Shown: positions 14,662 through 22,045, numbered from the stretch's first letter. The stretch is 23,807 nt of DNA from an uncultured Eubacteriales bacterium (GCA_934541205.1 CAKTDK010000010.1:1-23807); one strand, 5' to 3'. Made by a program: numbers and translations. The notes: generated by a model not told the origin, from the letters alone.

Positions 14662-16320
14662 TTATTTTTCCTCCTTTAAGTATTTTTCCGCTTTTTCAAG
14701 ACGGCTTATAACCTTTTCTCTGCCGAGTATTTTCATAACGCTGTATAAGTCAGGGGCATTTTGCCGCCCTGTCATAGCTACTCTTAAAACCATTGAAGTA
14801 TCTCCCGGATTTCCTTCATATTTTTCGGGATTTTCCCTGTATTCTTTAGTAGAAGGGGCAAATCCGATTTTTTCGGATAAAGCGCATATTGTTTCAAACC
14901 AAGTGTTCATATCCTGATTTTCGTCGTAAAGCTTTTTGTAAAGATCAAGTATTTTTAAGGTATTTTCTTTTGAAACATTCTCAGGAAATTCATACTCAAA
15001 GTTAAAATATTCGTCGTAGAAAAATCCCATATAAGCTTTAACTTCATCCCAGCTTGATATATCTTTGCGGGGCTTTTTGCCTCCTCTGCCTATAGCAAAA
15101 ATACTTTTTGCATAAGAAGGATTTGAATATAAAAGCTTATAAAATTCTTCATCATAAAGCTTTGCCCATTCCAGTACATTATTATATACCGTTTCCTCAT
15201 CCATAAGAGCAATAACGTTTTTGCTTACATCGTTTAATTTATCTGTATCAAATAATGAGCCTGAAACGCTCATCTTTTTAGCCGAAAAAGGAAATTTTTC
15301 ATAAGAAAGGTTTTGGTTTTGTCTTCTCCAGTCTTCAAAATTTGAGTTTAATAAAGTGAGAAGATATTCAATAACGGATAACACGGGGTATCCTTTGCTG
15401 TGATAAAAATCAAGGGATAATTCCGGATCTTTTCTTTTTGAAAGTTTTCTTTTGCTTTCCCCGTCCATTTTCATAAGCTGGGCGGTATGGGCATATTTAG
15501 GCCGTTTAAAGCCTAAAGTATCAAAAAGCTGGAGGTGAACGGGAAGTGTCGCAAGCCATTCTTCGCCTCTTACCACAACAGTTGTTCTCATAAGATGATC
15601 GTCTATAACATGGGCAAAATGATATGTTGGAATTCCGTCTGCTTTTAAAAGAACAATATCCTGGTCGTTTTCTGGAAATTCCATCTTTCCTTTTATTAAG
15701 TCGGTATGATATACCTTTTTATTGGGGTCTCCCATGCTTTTAAAACGAAGAACATAACTTTCACCGTTTTTTAGCCGCTTTTCTATTTCTTCAATCGGGT
15801 AGTCTCTGTATTTTGCATATTTTCCGTAATATCCAAAATTTTCTTTATTTGCAGCTTGAGTTTCACGCATTTTTTCAAGCTCTTCTTCAGTGCAAAAACA
15901 TGGATATGCAAGACCTTTTTCAACTAAGGATTTTGCATAAGCTTTATATATAAGTTCTCTTTGACGCTGTCTGTAAGGCCCGTAATTTCCGTTGTCACCG
16001 TTTAATCCGGCGCCCTCATCAAATTTAAGCCCGAATCTGTCAAAAACTTTTAAAATAGTTTCAACTCCGCCTTCGACTTCACGTTTTTTATCGGTATCTT
16101 CTATTCTGAGATAAAAAATGCCGTCGCTTAAATGAGCGATGCGTTCGTCCGTAATTGCCCCGAAAAGATTGCCAAGATGCATAAATCCCGTAGGACTGGG
16201 CGCAATTCTTGTAACCTGAGCGCCTTCTTTTAAATTTCTTTGAGGATATATTTTTTCATATTCCTCCGTAGTTTTTAAGTCTTCTTTAAAAAGAAGTGAA
16301 GCTAAGTATTTATAATCCAA
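14662..16320 (-). CDS. gltX: Glutamyl-tRNA synthetase
   Basis: 552 residues, longer than the usual 470-500 of bacterial GluRS. The class I HIGH motif is in RIAPSPTGFMHLGNLFGA, the typical GluRS Ala-Pro-Ser-Pro-Thr-Gly start. The KMSKS-like motif is KRKLSKRKDPE. It charges tRNA(Glu); with glnS next to it, it is probably discriminating (Glu only), which cannot be proved from sequence reading. Start is TTG at 16320, with AGGGGA 9 bases upstream. The frame ends exactly at the start of glnS (TAA then ATG), a two-gene operon. Promoter at 16371-16399, terminator after glnS. The extra length lies mainly in the C-terminal half, after the KLSKR motif. Confidence 0.96.
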   Translation of the reverse strand: MDYKYLASLLFKEDLKTTEEYEKIYPQRNLKEGAQVTRIAPSPTGFMHLGNLFGAITDERIAHLSDGIFYLRIEDTDKKREVEGGVETILKVFDRFGLKFDEGAGLNGDNGNYGPYRQRQRELIYKAYAKSLVEKGLAYPCFCTEEELEKMRETQAANKENFGYYGKYAKYRDYPIEEIEKRLKNGESYVLRFKSMGDPNKKVYHTDLIKGKMEFPENDQDIVLLKADGIPTYHFAHVIDDHLMRTTVVVRGEEWLATLPVHLQLFDTLGFKRPKYAHTAQLMKMDGESKRKLSKRKDPELSLDFYHSKGYPVLSVIEYLLTLLNSNFEDWRRQNQNLSYEKFPFSAKKMSVSGSLFDTDKLNDVSKNVIALMDEETVYNNVLEWAKLYDEEFYKLLYSNPSYAKSIFAIGRGGKKPRKDISSWDEVKAYMGFFYDEYFNFEYEFPENVSKENTLKILDLYKKLYDENQDMNTWFETICALSEKIGFAPSTKEYRENPEKYEGNPGDTSMVLRVAMTGRQNAPDLYSVMKILGREKVISRLEKAEKYLKEEK

Positions 16321-16370
16321 AAAGACACATCCCCTAAAGGCTTAAAAGCCATAAATTTCTTATAAATTAT

Positions 16371-16399
16371 AGAATACCATAATTTATCTCTGTTTTCAA
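16371..16399 (-). promoter_or_regulatory. Probable promoter of gltX-glnS
   Basis: Minus strand: TTGAAA (16399-16394), 17-base spacer ending in TATGG (extended -10 type), TATTCT (16376-16371). A second TATAAT lies at 16371-16366. The leader would be about 45 nt and contains GGCTTTTAAGCC, a small inverted repeat. No T-box sequence is present. Confidence 0.45.
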
Positions 16400-16745
16400 T
16401 GAAAATATGCATATAAATTCTATGATAAAAAATGTTTCGTGTTTTATTTATTTGCCTTTTAAAGATGATATAAAAAATTTTCGATTTTTTCTAAATAATT
16501 AAAAAATTATTATTTTTTTCTATTGTCGTTATAAGTAAAAAAGAGGAATAAAAAAATGCTTCATTAATATTAAGAATGATAGAAAATAAAAGCTGAAAGT
16601 CATTTGAAAAGGCCTTGGAGGCACTAAATTTTTTATAGATTTTTTTGTTCAAAAAGACAGCGGAAAAAGCAGAAAGGACAGACGAGGTAGGAAGTTGAAC
16701 TGTTTTATATTATTTTGAAGAATTTTTTTATTTTAAAAAGACAGT

Positions 16746-16779
16746 AAAAATACGGTATGCTTTAGCATACCGTATTTTT
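16746..16779 (-). terminator. Intrinsic terminator of uraA
   Basis: A perfect 15-bp stem, AAAAATACGGTATGC (16746-16760) with GCATACCGTATTTTT (16765-16779), has a 4-nt loop. It starts 12 bp after the uraA stop. Its own arms supply the U-run in both directions. Confidence 0.92.
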
Positions 16780-16790
16780 GTATCGAAAAA

Positions 16791-18083
16791 TTATTTTTCA
16801 GAAGCTTCTTCTTTTTTATCAAAATCCTTTTCGGGAAGAATTAAATTAGCAATAACTCCGACTAAAACAGCAATGAAAAGGCCGGAAAAAGTAATTCCGC
16901 CAATGGCAATACCGTTGTAAAGGCCAAGACCTGTAACAAGAATTAAAGCAACTATAACAAGATTTCTAGAATGGCTGAAATCAAGATTAGCTTCGGAAAG
17001 AGTTCTTATACCGATAGAAGAAATCATACCGTAAAGAAGAATTGATACTCCCCCTAAAACTGGACCGGGAACCGCCTGAAGTACAGCGCCGAATTTTCCG
17101 AAAAATCCTAAAATTATAGCAAATACCGCTGCAATGCGAAGAACAGACGGGTCATAAATTTTAGTAGTGGCAAGGACAGCGGTATTTTCACCGTATGTAG
17201 TGTTTGCCGGTGCTCCTATAAGGCCTCCTACTGCAGTAGCAATACCGTCTCCCAAAAGAGTTCTGTGAAGTCCGGGGTCTTTTATAAAGTTTTTGCCAAC
17301 AACTCCGCCGTTAACGGTAATATCCCCTATATGTTCCATAAAAGTTACAAGAGCAATGGGAGCAATAGTTAAAATAGCGTTAAGTTCAAATTTCGGAATA
17401 GTAAAGAAATTTTCAGTTACATAAGGGATGTTTATCCAATGAGCGTTTTTAAAGATTTCAAAATCTATGTAATGTGTGCCTGCGCATAAGTCCAGGATAA
17501 GACAAAGAATATATCCTGCCGCAAATCCCATTAAAATAGGAACAAGCTTGAAAAATCCTTTAATAAATATGTTAAAGATAATAACAACTGCCAAAGTAAA
17601 TACAGCAACGGCAACAGTAATCCAGTTTATTTTAAAGTCCGGACTTCCGTCACTTATAAGTCCGGCATTTTGAAGCGCGGTGGGCGCAAGGCCAAGACCG
17701 ATAACAACGATAACGGGACCTGTAACTACCGGCGGAAATAATTTTACCATTTTTTCAGGACCGATAAGTTTAATGATTAATGCGATTACAGCATAAACAA
17801 GGCCGGCAATTATAATACCTCCTTGAGCTGCAGGAATGCCGTCGCTTTCTATTATAGCACTGATAGCGCCTATAAAAGCAAAGCTTGACCCTAAAAATAC
17901 CGGAACTTTAAATCCTGTAATCCAATGGAACAAAAGAGTTCCTATTCCTGCTCCGATAAGAGCTACCGAAGGGTTCATCCCTGTCAGTAACGGTACCAGC
18001 ACCGTAGCTCCGAACATTGCAAATAAATGCTGAACACCTAAAATACATTTTTTGCCGGGTGATAAGCTTGATTTATTTCCCAT
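16791..18083 (-). CDS. uraA: Uracil permease (NCS2 family)
   Basis: 430 residues, 14 membrane segments expected for NCS2 proton symporters. Diagnostic segments: QHLFAMFGATVLVPLLTGMNP near the N-terminus, VPVFLGSSFAFI, TFMEHIGDITVNG (the Glu is the uracil-binding Glu of this family) and TYGENTAVLATTK (second substrate Glu). These match uracil rather than xanthine permeases, so uracil uptake for pyrimidine salvage is likely. The C-terminus ends in charged residues (KDFDKKEEASEK). Start ATG has a strong GGAGGT site. It is a single-gene unit with its own promoter (18136-18164) and terminator (16746-16779). The leader is only about 45 nt, too short for a PyrR-type attenuator, and no pyr genes are adjacent. 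Confidence 0.95.
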   Translation of the reverse strand: MGNKSSLSPGKKCILGVQHLFAMFGATVLVPLLTGMNPSVALIGAGIGTLLFHWITGFKVPVFLGSSFAFIGAISAIIESDGIPAAQGGIIIAGLVYAVIALIIKLIGPEKMVKLFPPVVTGPVIVVIGLGLAPTALQNAGLISDGSPDFKINWITVAVAVFTLAVVIIFNIFIKGFFKLVPILMGFAAGYILCLILDLCAGTHYIDFEIFKNAHWINIPYVTENFFTIPKFELNAILTIAPIALVTFMEHIGDITVNGGVVGKNFIKDPGLHRTLLGDGIATAVGGLIGAPANTTYGENTAVLATTKIYDPSVLRIAAVFAIILGFFGKFGAVLQAVPGPVLGGVSILLYGMISSIGIRTLSEANLDFSHSRNLVIVALILVTGLGLYNGIAIGGITFSGLFIAVLVGVIANLILPEKDFDKKEEASEK

Positions 18084-18135
18084 TTTTTCTACCTCCGATT
18101 TATATTTTAAAAATTACTTGTTTATAAACGGTTTT

Positions 18136-18164
18136 ATTATACTTTAATTTAATTAAAATGTAAA
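18136..18164 (-). promoter_or_regulatory. Promoter of uraA
   Basis: Minus strand: TTTACA (18164-18159), 17-base spacer, TATAAT (18141-18136). It matches 11 of 12 consensus bases and lies 53 bp upstream of the start codon. Confidence 0.75.
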
Positions 18165-18259
18165 GGTTTTTTAACAATTTATCAATAATAAAGACACAAT
18201 TTATATATGACAAAATTTTTTAAAATAAGAAGAAAAGGTAACATATAAAAATATTTTTC

Positions 18260-18288
18260 TTGACAGTTTGCATATATACATATAAAAT
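18260..18288 (+). promoter_or_regulatory. Promoter of rny
   Basis: TTGACA (18260-18265), 17-base spacer, TAAAAT (18283-18288). It matches 11 of 12 consensus bases. The predicted leader to rny is about 240 nt and begins with a stem-loop (GGAA-A-GTT at 18296-18303 with AAC-TTCC at 18309-18315). Confidence 0.65.
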
Positions 18289-18534
18289 AGTAAATGGAAA
18301 GTTATATTAACTTCCTATAAAAAAGCTAATTTTTCTTCAGAATTAAAATTCTTTGTATTAAATTATTTTCCTTTTCTTATGGGGTTTCCCGTAATTATCA
18401 AATAAATGTTTTATTAAAAAAGAAAACTGATTTATTTCCAATAAAAATTGATATTGAAATATAAAATCGAATTATTATTTCAGTTTAATTTGAACCTTTA
18501 AAAATAAATACTTAACAGGAGGTGTGTTTACCGC

Positions 18535-20091
18535 ATGATACCAATAGCAATAGCAATAATTATCGCTGTTGTGACTGCTGTTATAGCAGGAATAGCGGCG
18601 TTTTTTATAGGGGTGGCATATCGTAAAAAAACATCGGAAGCTACTATCGGAAGCGCTGAAGAACAAGCTACCAAACTATTAAATGATGCAATAAAAGCGG
18701 CAGATGCCAAGAAAAAAGAAGCTTTAATTGAAGCTAAAGAAGAAATACTTAAATCTCGTACGGAAACCGAAAAGGAATTAAAAGAAAGAAGAAGCGAAAT
18801 CCAAAGACAGGAAAGAAGATTAGTTCAAAAAGAAGAAAATCTTGATAAAAAGCTTGAAAATTTTGAGAAAAAAGAAGAGGCATATCAGGAAAAACTTAAA
18901 GAGGTTGAAAAATTACAGGAAGAAGTAGAACTTACAAAACGTTCGCAAATAGAATTTTTGGAAAAAATATCTGGTTTTACTGCAAATCAAGCGAAAGATT
19001 ATATTATAAAATCTGTTGAAAGCGAAGTAAAACACGAAAAAGCAATGAAAATCAAAGAAATCGAAGAGGATTTCAAAAATAACGCTAATAAATTAGGTCA
19101 AAAAATATTGGCCCTTGCGATACAAAAATGCGCGGCGGATTATGTAACGGAAACTACAGTAAGCGTTGTGCCGCTGCCAAATGATGAAATGAAAGGAAGA
19201 ATCATCGGACGTGAAGGAAGAAATATCAGAACTTTGGAAACCTTCACCGGTGTTGATTTAATTATAGACGATACTCCGGAAGCTATCACTCTTTCAAGCC
19301 ATGAGCCTATAAGACGTGAAATTGCCCGTCTTACACTTGAAAAACTTATTGCAGACGGAAGAATTCATCCGGCAAGAATTGAAGAAATGGTTGAAAAAAG
19401 CCGCAAGGAAGTTGATGATATTATCAAATCCGAAGGCGAAAGAGCTACTTTTGAAACCGGTATACATGGAATTCATCCGGAGCTTGTAAAGCTTTTGGGA
19501 AAAATGAAATACAGAACAAGCTATGGTCAAAATGTGCTTAATCATTCCATTGAAGTGGCTCATCTTTCGGGAGTAATGGCAGCAGAACTTGGTGTTGATA
19601 TAGTTTTGGCTAAAAGAGCCGGACTTTTGCATGATATAGGAAAAGCAATGAATTATGAAATTGAAGGAAGCCATGTTCAGATAGGAGTAGACCTTGCAAG
19701 AAAATATAAAGAACATGCTGACGTTATTCACGCTATTGAAGCTCATCACGGAGATGTTGAACCCAAAACGGTTATAGCTTGTATTGTTCAGGCAGCAGAC
19801 GCTATTTCTGCAGCCCGTCCGGGAGCAAGACGTGAAAATCTTGAAAATTATATGAAACGGCTTGAAAAACTTGAAGAAATTGCAATGGATTTTGAAGGCG
19901 TTGAAAAATGTTTTGCAATTCAGGCAGGTCGTGAAATCAGAATTATGGTAAAACCTGAGACTTTAAATGACGATGACATAGTTCTTTTGTCTCATGATAT
20001 AGTAAAAAGAATTGAAAACGAACTTGAATATCCGGGACAGATTAAAGTACATGTTATTAGGGAAAACCGGGCTATAGCTTATGCAAAATAA
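18535..20091 (+). CDS. rny: Ribonuclease Y
   Basis: 518 residues, the normal length (about 520). RNase Y is a membrane-anchored endoribonuclease that starts bulk mRNA decay in Firmicutes. Parts in order: a single N-terminal membrane helix (IPIAIAIIIAVVTAVIAGI); a long charged coiled coil (about 30-190); a KH RNA-binding domain with GREG at 225-228 in GRIIGREGRNIRTLE; an HD domain with His366-Asp367 in LLHDIGKAMN; and a C-terminal domain ending in NRAIAYAK. All key residues are present. AGGAGGTG lies about 12 bases before the ATG, slightly far but strong. It has its own promoter and a perfect terminator at 20106-20144, so is monocistronic; there is no neighbouring recA or ymdB. Confidence 0.98.
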   Translation: MIPIAIAIIIAVVTAVIAGIAAFFIGVAYRKKTSEATIGSAEEQATKLLNDAIKAADAKKKEALIEAKEEILKSRTETEKELKERRSEIQRQERRLVQKEENLDKKLENFEKKEEAYQEKLKEVEKLQEEVELTKRSQIEFLEKISGFTANQAKDYIIKSVESEVKHEKAMKIKEIEEDFKNNANKLGQKILALAIQKCAADYVTETTVSVVPLPNDEMKGRIIGREGRNIRTLETFTGVDLIIDDTPEAITLSSHEPIRREIARLTLEKLIADGRIHPARIEEMVEKSRKEVDDIIKSEGERATFETGIHGIHPELVKLLGKMKYRTSYGQNVLNHSIEVAHLSGVMAAELGVDIVLAKRAGLLHDIGKAMNYEIEGSHVQIGVDLARKYKEHADVIHAIEAHHGDVEPKTVIACIVQAADAISAARPGARRENLENYMKRLEKLEEIAMDFEGVEKCFAIQAGREIRIMVKPETLNDDDIVLLSHDIVKRIENELEYPGQIKVHVIRENRAIAYAK

Positions 20092-20105
20092 ATATTAAAA
20101 CATTG

Positions 20106-20144
20106 AAAATTCTCTCTTTGATTTTTCAAAGAGAGAATTTTTTT
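20106..20144 (+). terminator. Intrinsic terminator of rny
   Basis: AAATTCTCTCTTTGA pairs with TCAAAGAGAGAATTT around a short T loop, followed by a further run of T to 20144. It begins about 15 bp past the rny stop. Confidence 0.93.
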
Positions 20145-20240
20145 AAAGAAAACTCTTTCAATCTTTTTTTAAAGAAAACTCTTTCAATCCTTTTTTAAAG
20201 AAAACTCTTTCAATCTTTTTTTAAAGAATTTACTCTTGAT
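20138..20240. repeat. 26-bp tandem repeat of terminator-like hairpins
   Basis: Units start at 20138, 20164 and 20190, with a decayed fourth at 20216. The unit is seven T (or C plus six T), then AAAGAAAACTCTTTCAATC. The three full units are identical except for one T/C change. Each contains AAAGA-AAAC-TCTTT, a 5-bp hairpin, and the next unit supplies a T-run a few bases later. The array begins inside the T-run of the rny terminator. There are no spacers, so it is not a CRISPR array. Confidence 0.9.
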
Positions 20241-20293
20241 TTTTATTTAAAAGAAACATTATGAAGGTATATTTAAGAAATAAAAATTTTTAA

Positions 20294-20481
20294 ATGCAAA
20301 TCAAAAAATTTTTGTGTTACTTTATCCGGCTATCATTCATAGATAAAGAATGTAAACGAATGCTTATTCAGCTTTTGTTATTTTAAATCTTGACAGCTGT
20401 GAAGAATATTTCGGTTTTTGTAATTCTGAAGAAGCAGCAGGGATTGAAGAATCTTTAAAAAGTTTTTGTAGAGTCTACTGA
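20294..20481 (+). pseudogene. Possible frameshifted gene remnant
   Basis: An ATG frame at 20294-20386 (30 codons, with a segment reading FIDKECKRMLIQ) overlaps a second frame, 20356-20481, that has no start codon but reads like protein (NLDSCEEYFGFC, then EEAAGIEESLKSF and RVY, then stop). One frameshift between 20350 and 20385 would join them into a product of about 60 residues. There is no ribosome binding site and no recognisable family. Chance is a real alternative. Confidence 0.2.
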
Positions 20482-20633
20482 CAATATTTTTTATTATTTT
20501 GAAAAACAAAGGATTTTATTTTTTGAAGTATTTAAATAATATTTTTACCTTTTATTAAAGCATGTTTAATGACATAACTTAATAGAGCTTAAATGATACA
20601 ATAAAAAATAAGGATTTTGTGAAAATTGCCTAT

Positions 20634-20663
20634 TTGAAAAATTATGTATTAAAGTGATATAAT
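20634..20663 (+). promoter_or_regulatory. Promoter upstream of the CarD-like gene
   Basis: TTGAAA (20634-20639), 18-base spacer, TATAAT (20658-20663). Transcription would start near 20670, leaving about 280 nt before the CarD-like start codon. No nearer promoter is evident. Confidence 0.55.
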
Positions 20664-20747
20664 TATAAAAAAGAGAACTAATACAATATATGATTTAATT
20701 TACACAAGCAAATTTATTTTTATCAGATGGTATTTAAAAAATTTTAA

Positions 20748-20933
20748 GAATTAAAGAACAAAAAATTTAATTTTTTTATTGGAAAGAGCTTAATTATAAA
20801 GTATCAGATACAGTTTTTTTGGAAAATCTGCAAAAGGATTTTTGATTGTATTTTTTTAAAAAATTCAGAAGAAAAAAATAAAGACTATAAAGTTTTATTG
20901 CGGCAGGAAAAACCTTGGAATGACTTAAAATAA
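20748..20933 (+). pseudogene. Startless open frame before the CarD-like gene
   Basis: 61 sense codons from after a TAA at 20745 to a TAA at 20931, with no ATG, GTG or TTG in a useful place and no ribosome binding site. The downstream half reads plausibly (LKNSEEKNKDYKVLL, then RQEKPWNDLK). It ends 17 bp before the CarD-like start and lies downstream of the promoter at 20634-20663. By rough base-composition reasoning, one such run in a region this size is not very unlikely. It may be a vestigial gene or simply leader. Confidence 0.18.
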
Positions 20934-20950
20934 CAAAGGAGGTTATTTTT

Positions 20951-21460
20951 ATGTTTGAGAAAAATGATACGGTTCTTTATAAAAATTACGGGGTTTGTAA
21001 TATTGACGATATTACAGAAAAGAGATTTGGAAAGGAAATTAAAAAATATTATATCCTTACTCCTCTTTATGATGATAAGGCTACGTTATTTGTTCCGGCG
21101 GATAACAATGATTTGACGTCAAAAATGCATTGTATTATTACAAAAGATGAGATTTTTGATATTATAAAAAGTATTCCTGAGGAAGCTTCAATATGGATAG
21201 AAAATGAACCTAAGAGAAAAGAAAAATATACTGATATTTTAAAAACAGGAAACAGAAAAAAGATTGCCGCTCTTATAAAAACTCTTTATGAGAAAAAAGA
21301 AGAAATGAAAGAAAAAGGCAAAAAACTTCATGCAGCAGACGAACACTTTTTTCGTGAAGCGGAAAAGATTCTTTATGAAGAGTTTGCCCATGTTCTCGAT
21401 ATAACTCCCGAACAGGTTACAGGTTTTATTGAAAATCAAATTTCAATAAAAGAAAATTAA
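20951..21460 (+). CDS. CarD family transcriptional regulator
   Basis: 169 residues, typical of CarD/CdnL proteins (about 160-170). The N-terminal 70 residues form the RNA-polymerase-interaction domain shared with the Mfd repair factor: FEKNDTVLYKNYGVCNIDDI, then YYILTPLYDDKATLFVPADN. The C-terminal 90 residues are helical and charged, with the usual EKEEMKEKGKKLHAADEHFFREAEKILYEE-like pattern. CarD proteins bind the polymerase beta subunit and stabilise open promoter complexes; in Clostridia several paralogues with unclear targets are common. It has a near-perfect ribosome binding site (AAAGGAGG). The gene is transcribed alone and converges with the small peptide gene. Its likely promoter is far upstream at 20634-20663. 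Confidence 0.92.
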   Translation: MFEKNDTVLYKNYGVCNIDDITEKRFGKEIKKYYILTPLYDDKATLFVPADNNDLTSKMHCIITKDEIFDIIKSIPEEASIWIENEPKRKEKYTDILKTGNRKKIAALIKTLYEKKEEMKEKGKKLHAADEHFFREAEKILYEEFAHVLDITPEQVTGFIENQISIKEN

Positions 21461-21589
21461 TATGAAAAAGGACATCGTAAAAACTGAAATGCCATGTCAT
21501 TTAATTTTATAAAAGAGTGTTTTATATTTTAGTGAAAATATAAATTTTCGCATAATATTGCAAATTCAATAATTAAAAAATAATTTAGA

Positions 21590-21619
21590 CAAAAAAACAG
21601 GAACCTTTAAAAGGTTCCT
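21590..21619 (-). terminator. Intrinsic terminator of the small peptide gene
   Basis: AGGAACCTT (21599-21607) pairs with AAGGTTCCT (21611-21619). On the minus strand TG and then seven U follow (21597-21591). On the plus strand the T-run is short, so it serves mainly the minus-strand peptide gene, 22 bp past its stop. It could also help end the CarD-like transcript. Confidence 0.85.
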
Positions 21620-21641
21620 TTGACAGTTATTATTTGGTTTT

Positions 21642-21788
21642 TTATAAGTATAAACAATAATTATTAAATTTAAATGCGGATTTCAATAAATTTCCTGCCT
21701 TTGATTTTGGGGTTTCCTCCTGTTTTTCGTTCTTTTCATTCTCATAATCTGTATTCTTGTTTTTTAATACATTGAGTTTAATTTCCAT
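21642..21788 (-). CDS. Small gene for a 48-residue Lys/Asn/Glu-rich peptide with one C-terminal Cys
   Basis: The frame runs from ATG at 21788 to TAA at 21644-21642. The peptide starts MEIKLNVLKNKN, has a polar, highly charged middle (ENEKNEKQEETPKSK, about residues 16-30) and ends in an amphipathic, aromatic tail (AGNLLKSAFKFNN then YCLYL) with its only Cys at position 45. It has no signal peptide, membrane helix or acidic AgrD-like C-terminus. Everything needed for expression is present: promoter TTGACA-17-TATTAT at 21867-21839, AAAGGAAGGG 9 bases before the ATG, and a terminator just downstream. The leader-plus-short-core look suggests a peptide precursor (RiPP or signal), but no modification or export gene is adjacent, so this is speculation. 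I do not recognise the family. Confidence 0.7.
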   Translation of the reverse strand: MEIKLNVLKNKNTDYENEKNEKQEETPKSKAGNLLKSAFKFNNYCLYL

Positions 21789-21838
21789 ACCTAAAATCCC
21801 TTCCTTTCAAAAACTAACCATAACAATAACTTGAAAAT

Positions 21839-21867
21839 ATAATACCATAAAAATGATTCATTGTCAA
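21839..21867 (-). promoter_or_regulatory. Strong promoter of the small peptide gene
   Basis: Minus strand: TTGACA (21867-21862), exactly 17 bases, TATTAT (21844-21839). It matches 11 of 12 consensus bases. Transcription would begin near 21832, a 44-nt leader. Confidence 0.75.
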
Positions 21868-21991
21868 TTATGTTATTTTTTATATATTTTTTAAGAATTT
21901 ATTGTGCATTTTAACTACAGATTAAACTAAGAACTTTATGAAAAAGTGTTGTATAACAATATTTTCATGCAAAAATTGCTAAAGTAAATTT

Positions 21992-22020
21992 TTTACTTAC
22001 AGATTATTTTATGGTATAAT
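21992..22020 (+). promoter_or_regulatory. Promoter of the TfoX-N gene
   Basis: TTTACT (21992-21997), 17-base spacer ending in TGG (extended -10), TATAAT (22015-22020). It lies 26 bp before the start codon, so the leader is only about 19 nt and begins close to the GAGGG ribosome binding site. Confidence 0.65.
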
Positions 22021-22045
22021 TAAATTAAAAAAAGAGGGAATTAAA

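Larger units (their letters stand above)
16321..16790. other. Intergenic region between uraA and gltX
   Basis: About 470 bp, very A/T-rich. It contains the gltX promoter at its right-hand gene end and the uraA terminator. The middle (16420-16745) has no open frame with start and ribosome binding site. A purine-rich stretch at 16651-16700 and two copies of AAAAAGACAG (16651-16660, 16735-16744) stand out but have no clear function. Confidence 0.6.
18084..18534. other. Divergent control region between uraA and rny
   Basis: 451 bp with the uraA promoter at the left, the rny promoter at 18260-18288 and a long rny leader (about 18295-18534). The leader is A/U-rich with a 5'-terminal stem-loop, a GAATT/AATTC pair near 18342, and AAACTGA (18424-18430) complementary to TCAGTTT (18479-18485). 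I see no riboswitch class I can name and no leader peptide with a ribosome binding site. Confidence 0.55.
20237..20950. other. Gene-poor region between rny and the CarD-like gene
   Basis: About 714 bp of very A/T-rich DNA. It contains two startless open stretches that could be decayed genes (20294-20481 and 20748-20933), a good plus-strand promoter (20634-20663) and the ribosome binding site of the CarD-like gene. I see no RNA gene, mobile element end or inverted repeat of note. Confidence 0.5.

Noticed and set aside
16321..16400. T-box leader for gltX-glnS, or similarly for proS
   Set aside because: The leaders are only about 40-60 nt, and no AGGGTGG-type antiterminator sequence is present.
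16600..16720. Short plus-strand open stretch after TGA at about 16603 (KGLGGTKFFIDFF and onward)
   Set aside because: About 36 codons, no start codon, no ribosome binding site and no recognisable family.
18475..18710. Minus-strand frames over the start of rny
   Set aside because: They are complementary to the conserved rny N-terminus and have no ribosome binding site.
20138..20240. CRISPR-like array
   Set aside because: The repeats are contiguous with no spacers, and each unit is a small hairpin with a T-run.
21642..21788. AgrD-type autoinducer or SCIFF precursor
   Set aside because: There is only one Cys (SCIFF has six), no acidic AgrD-like C-terminus, and no agrB, histidine kinase or radical SAM maturase adjacent.
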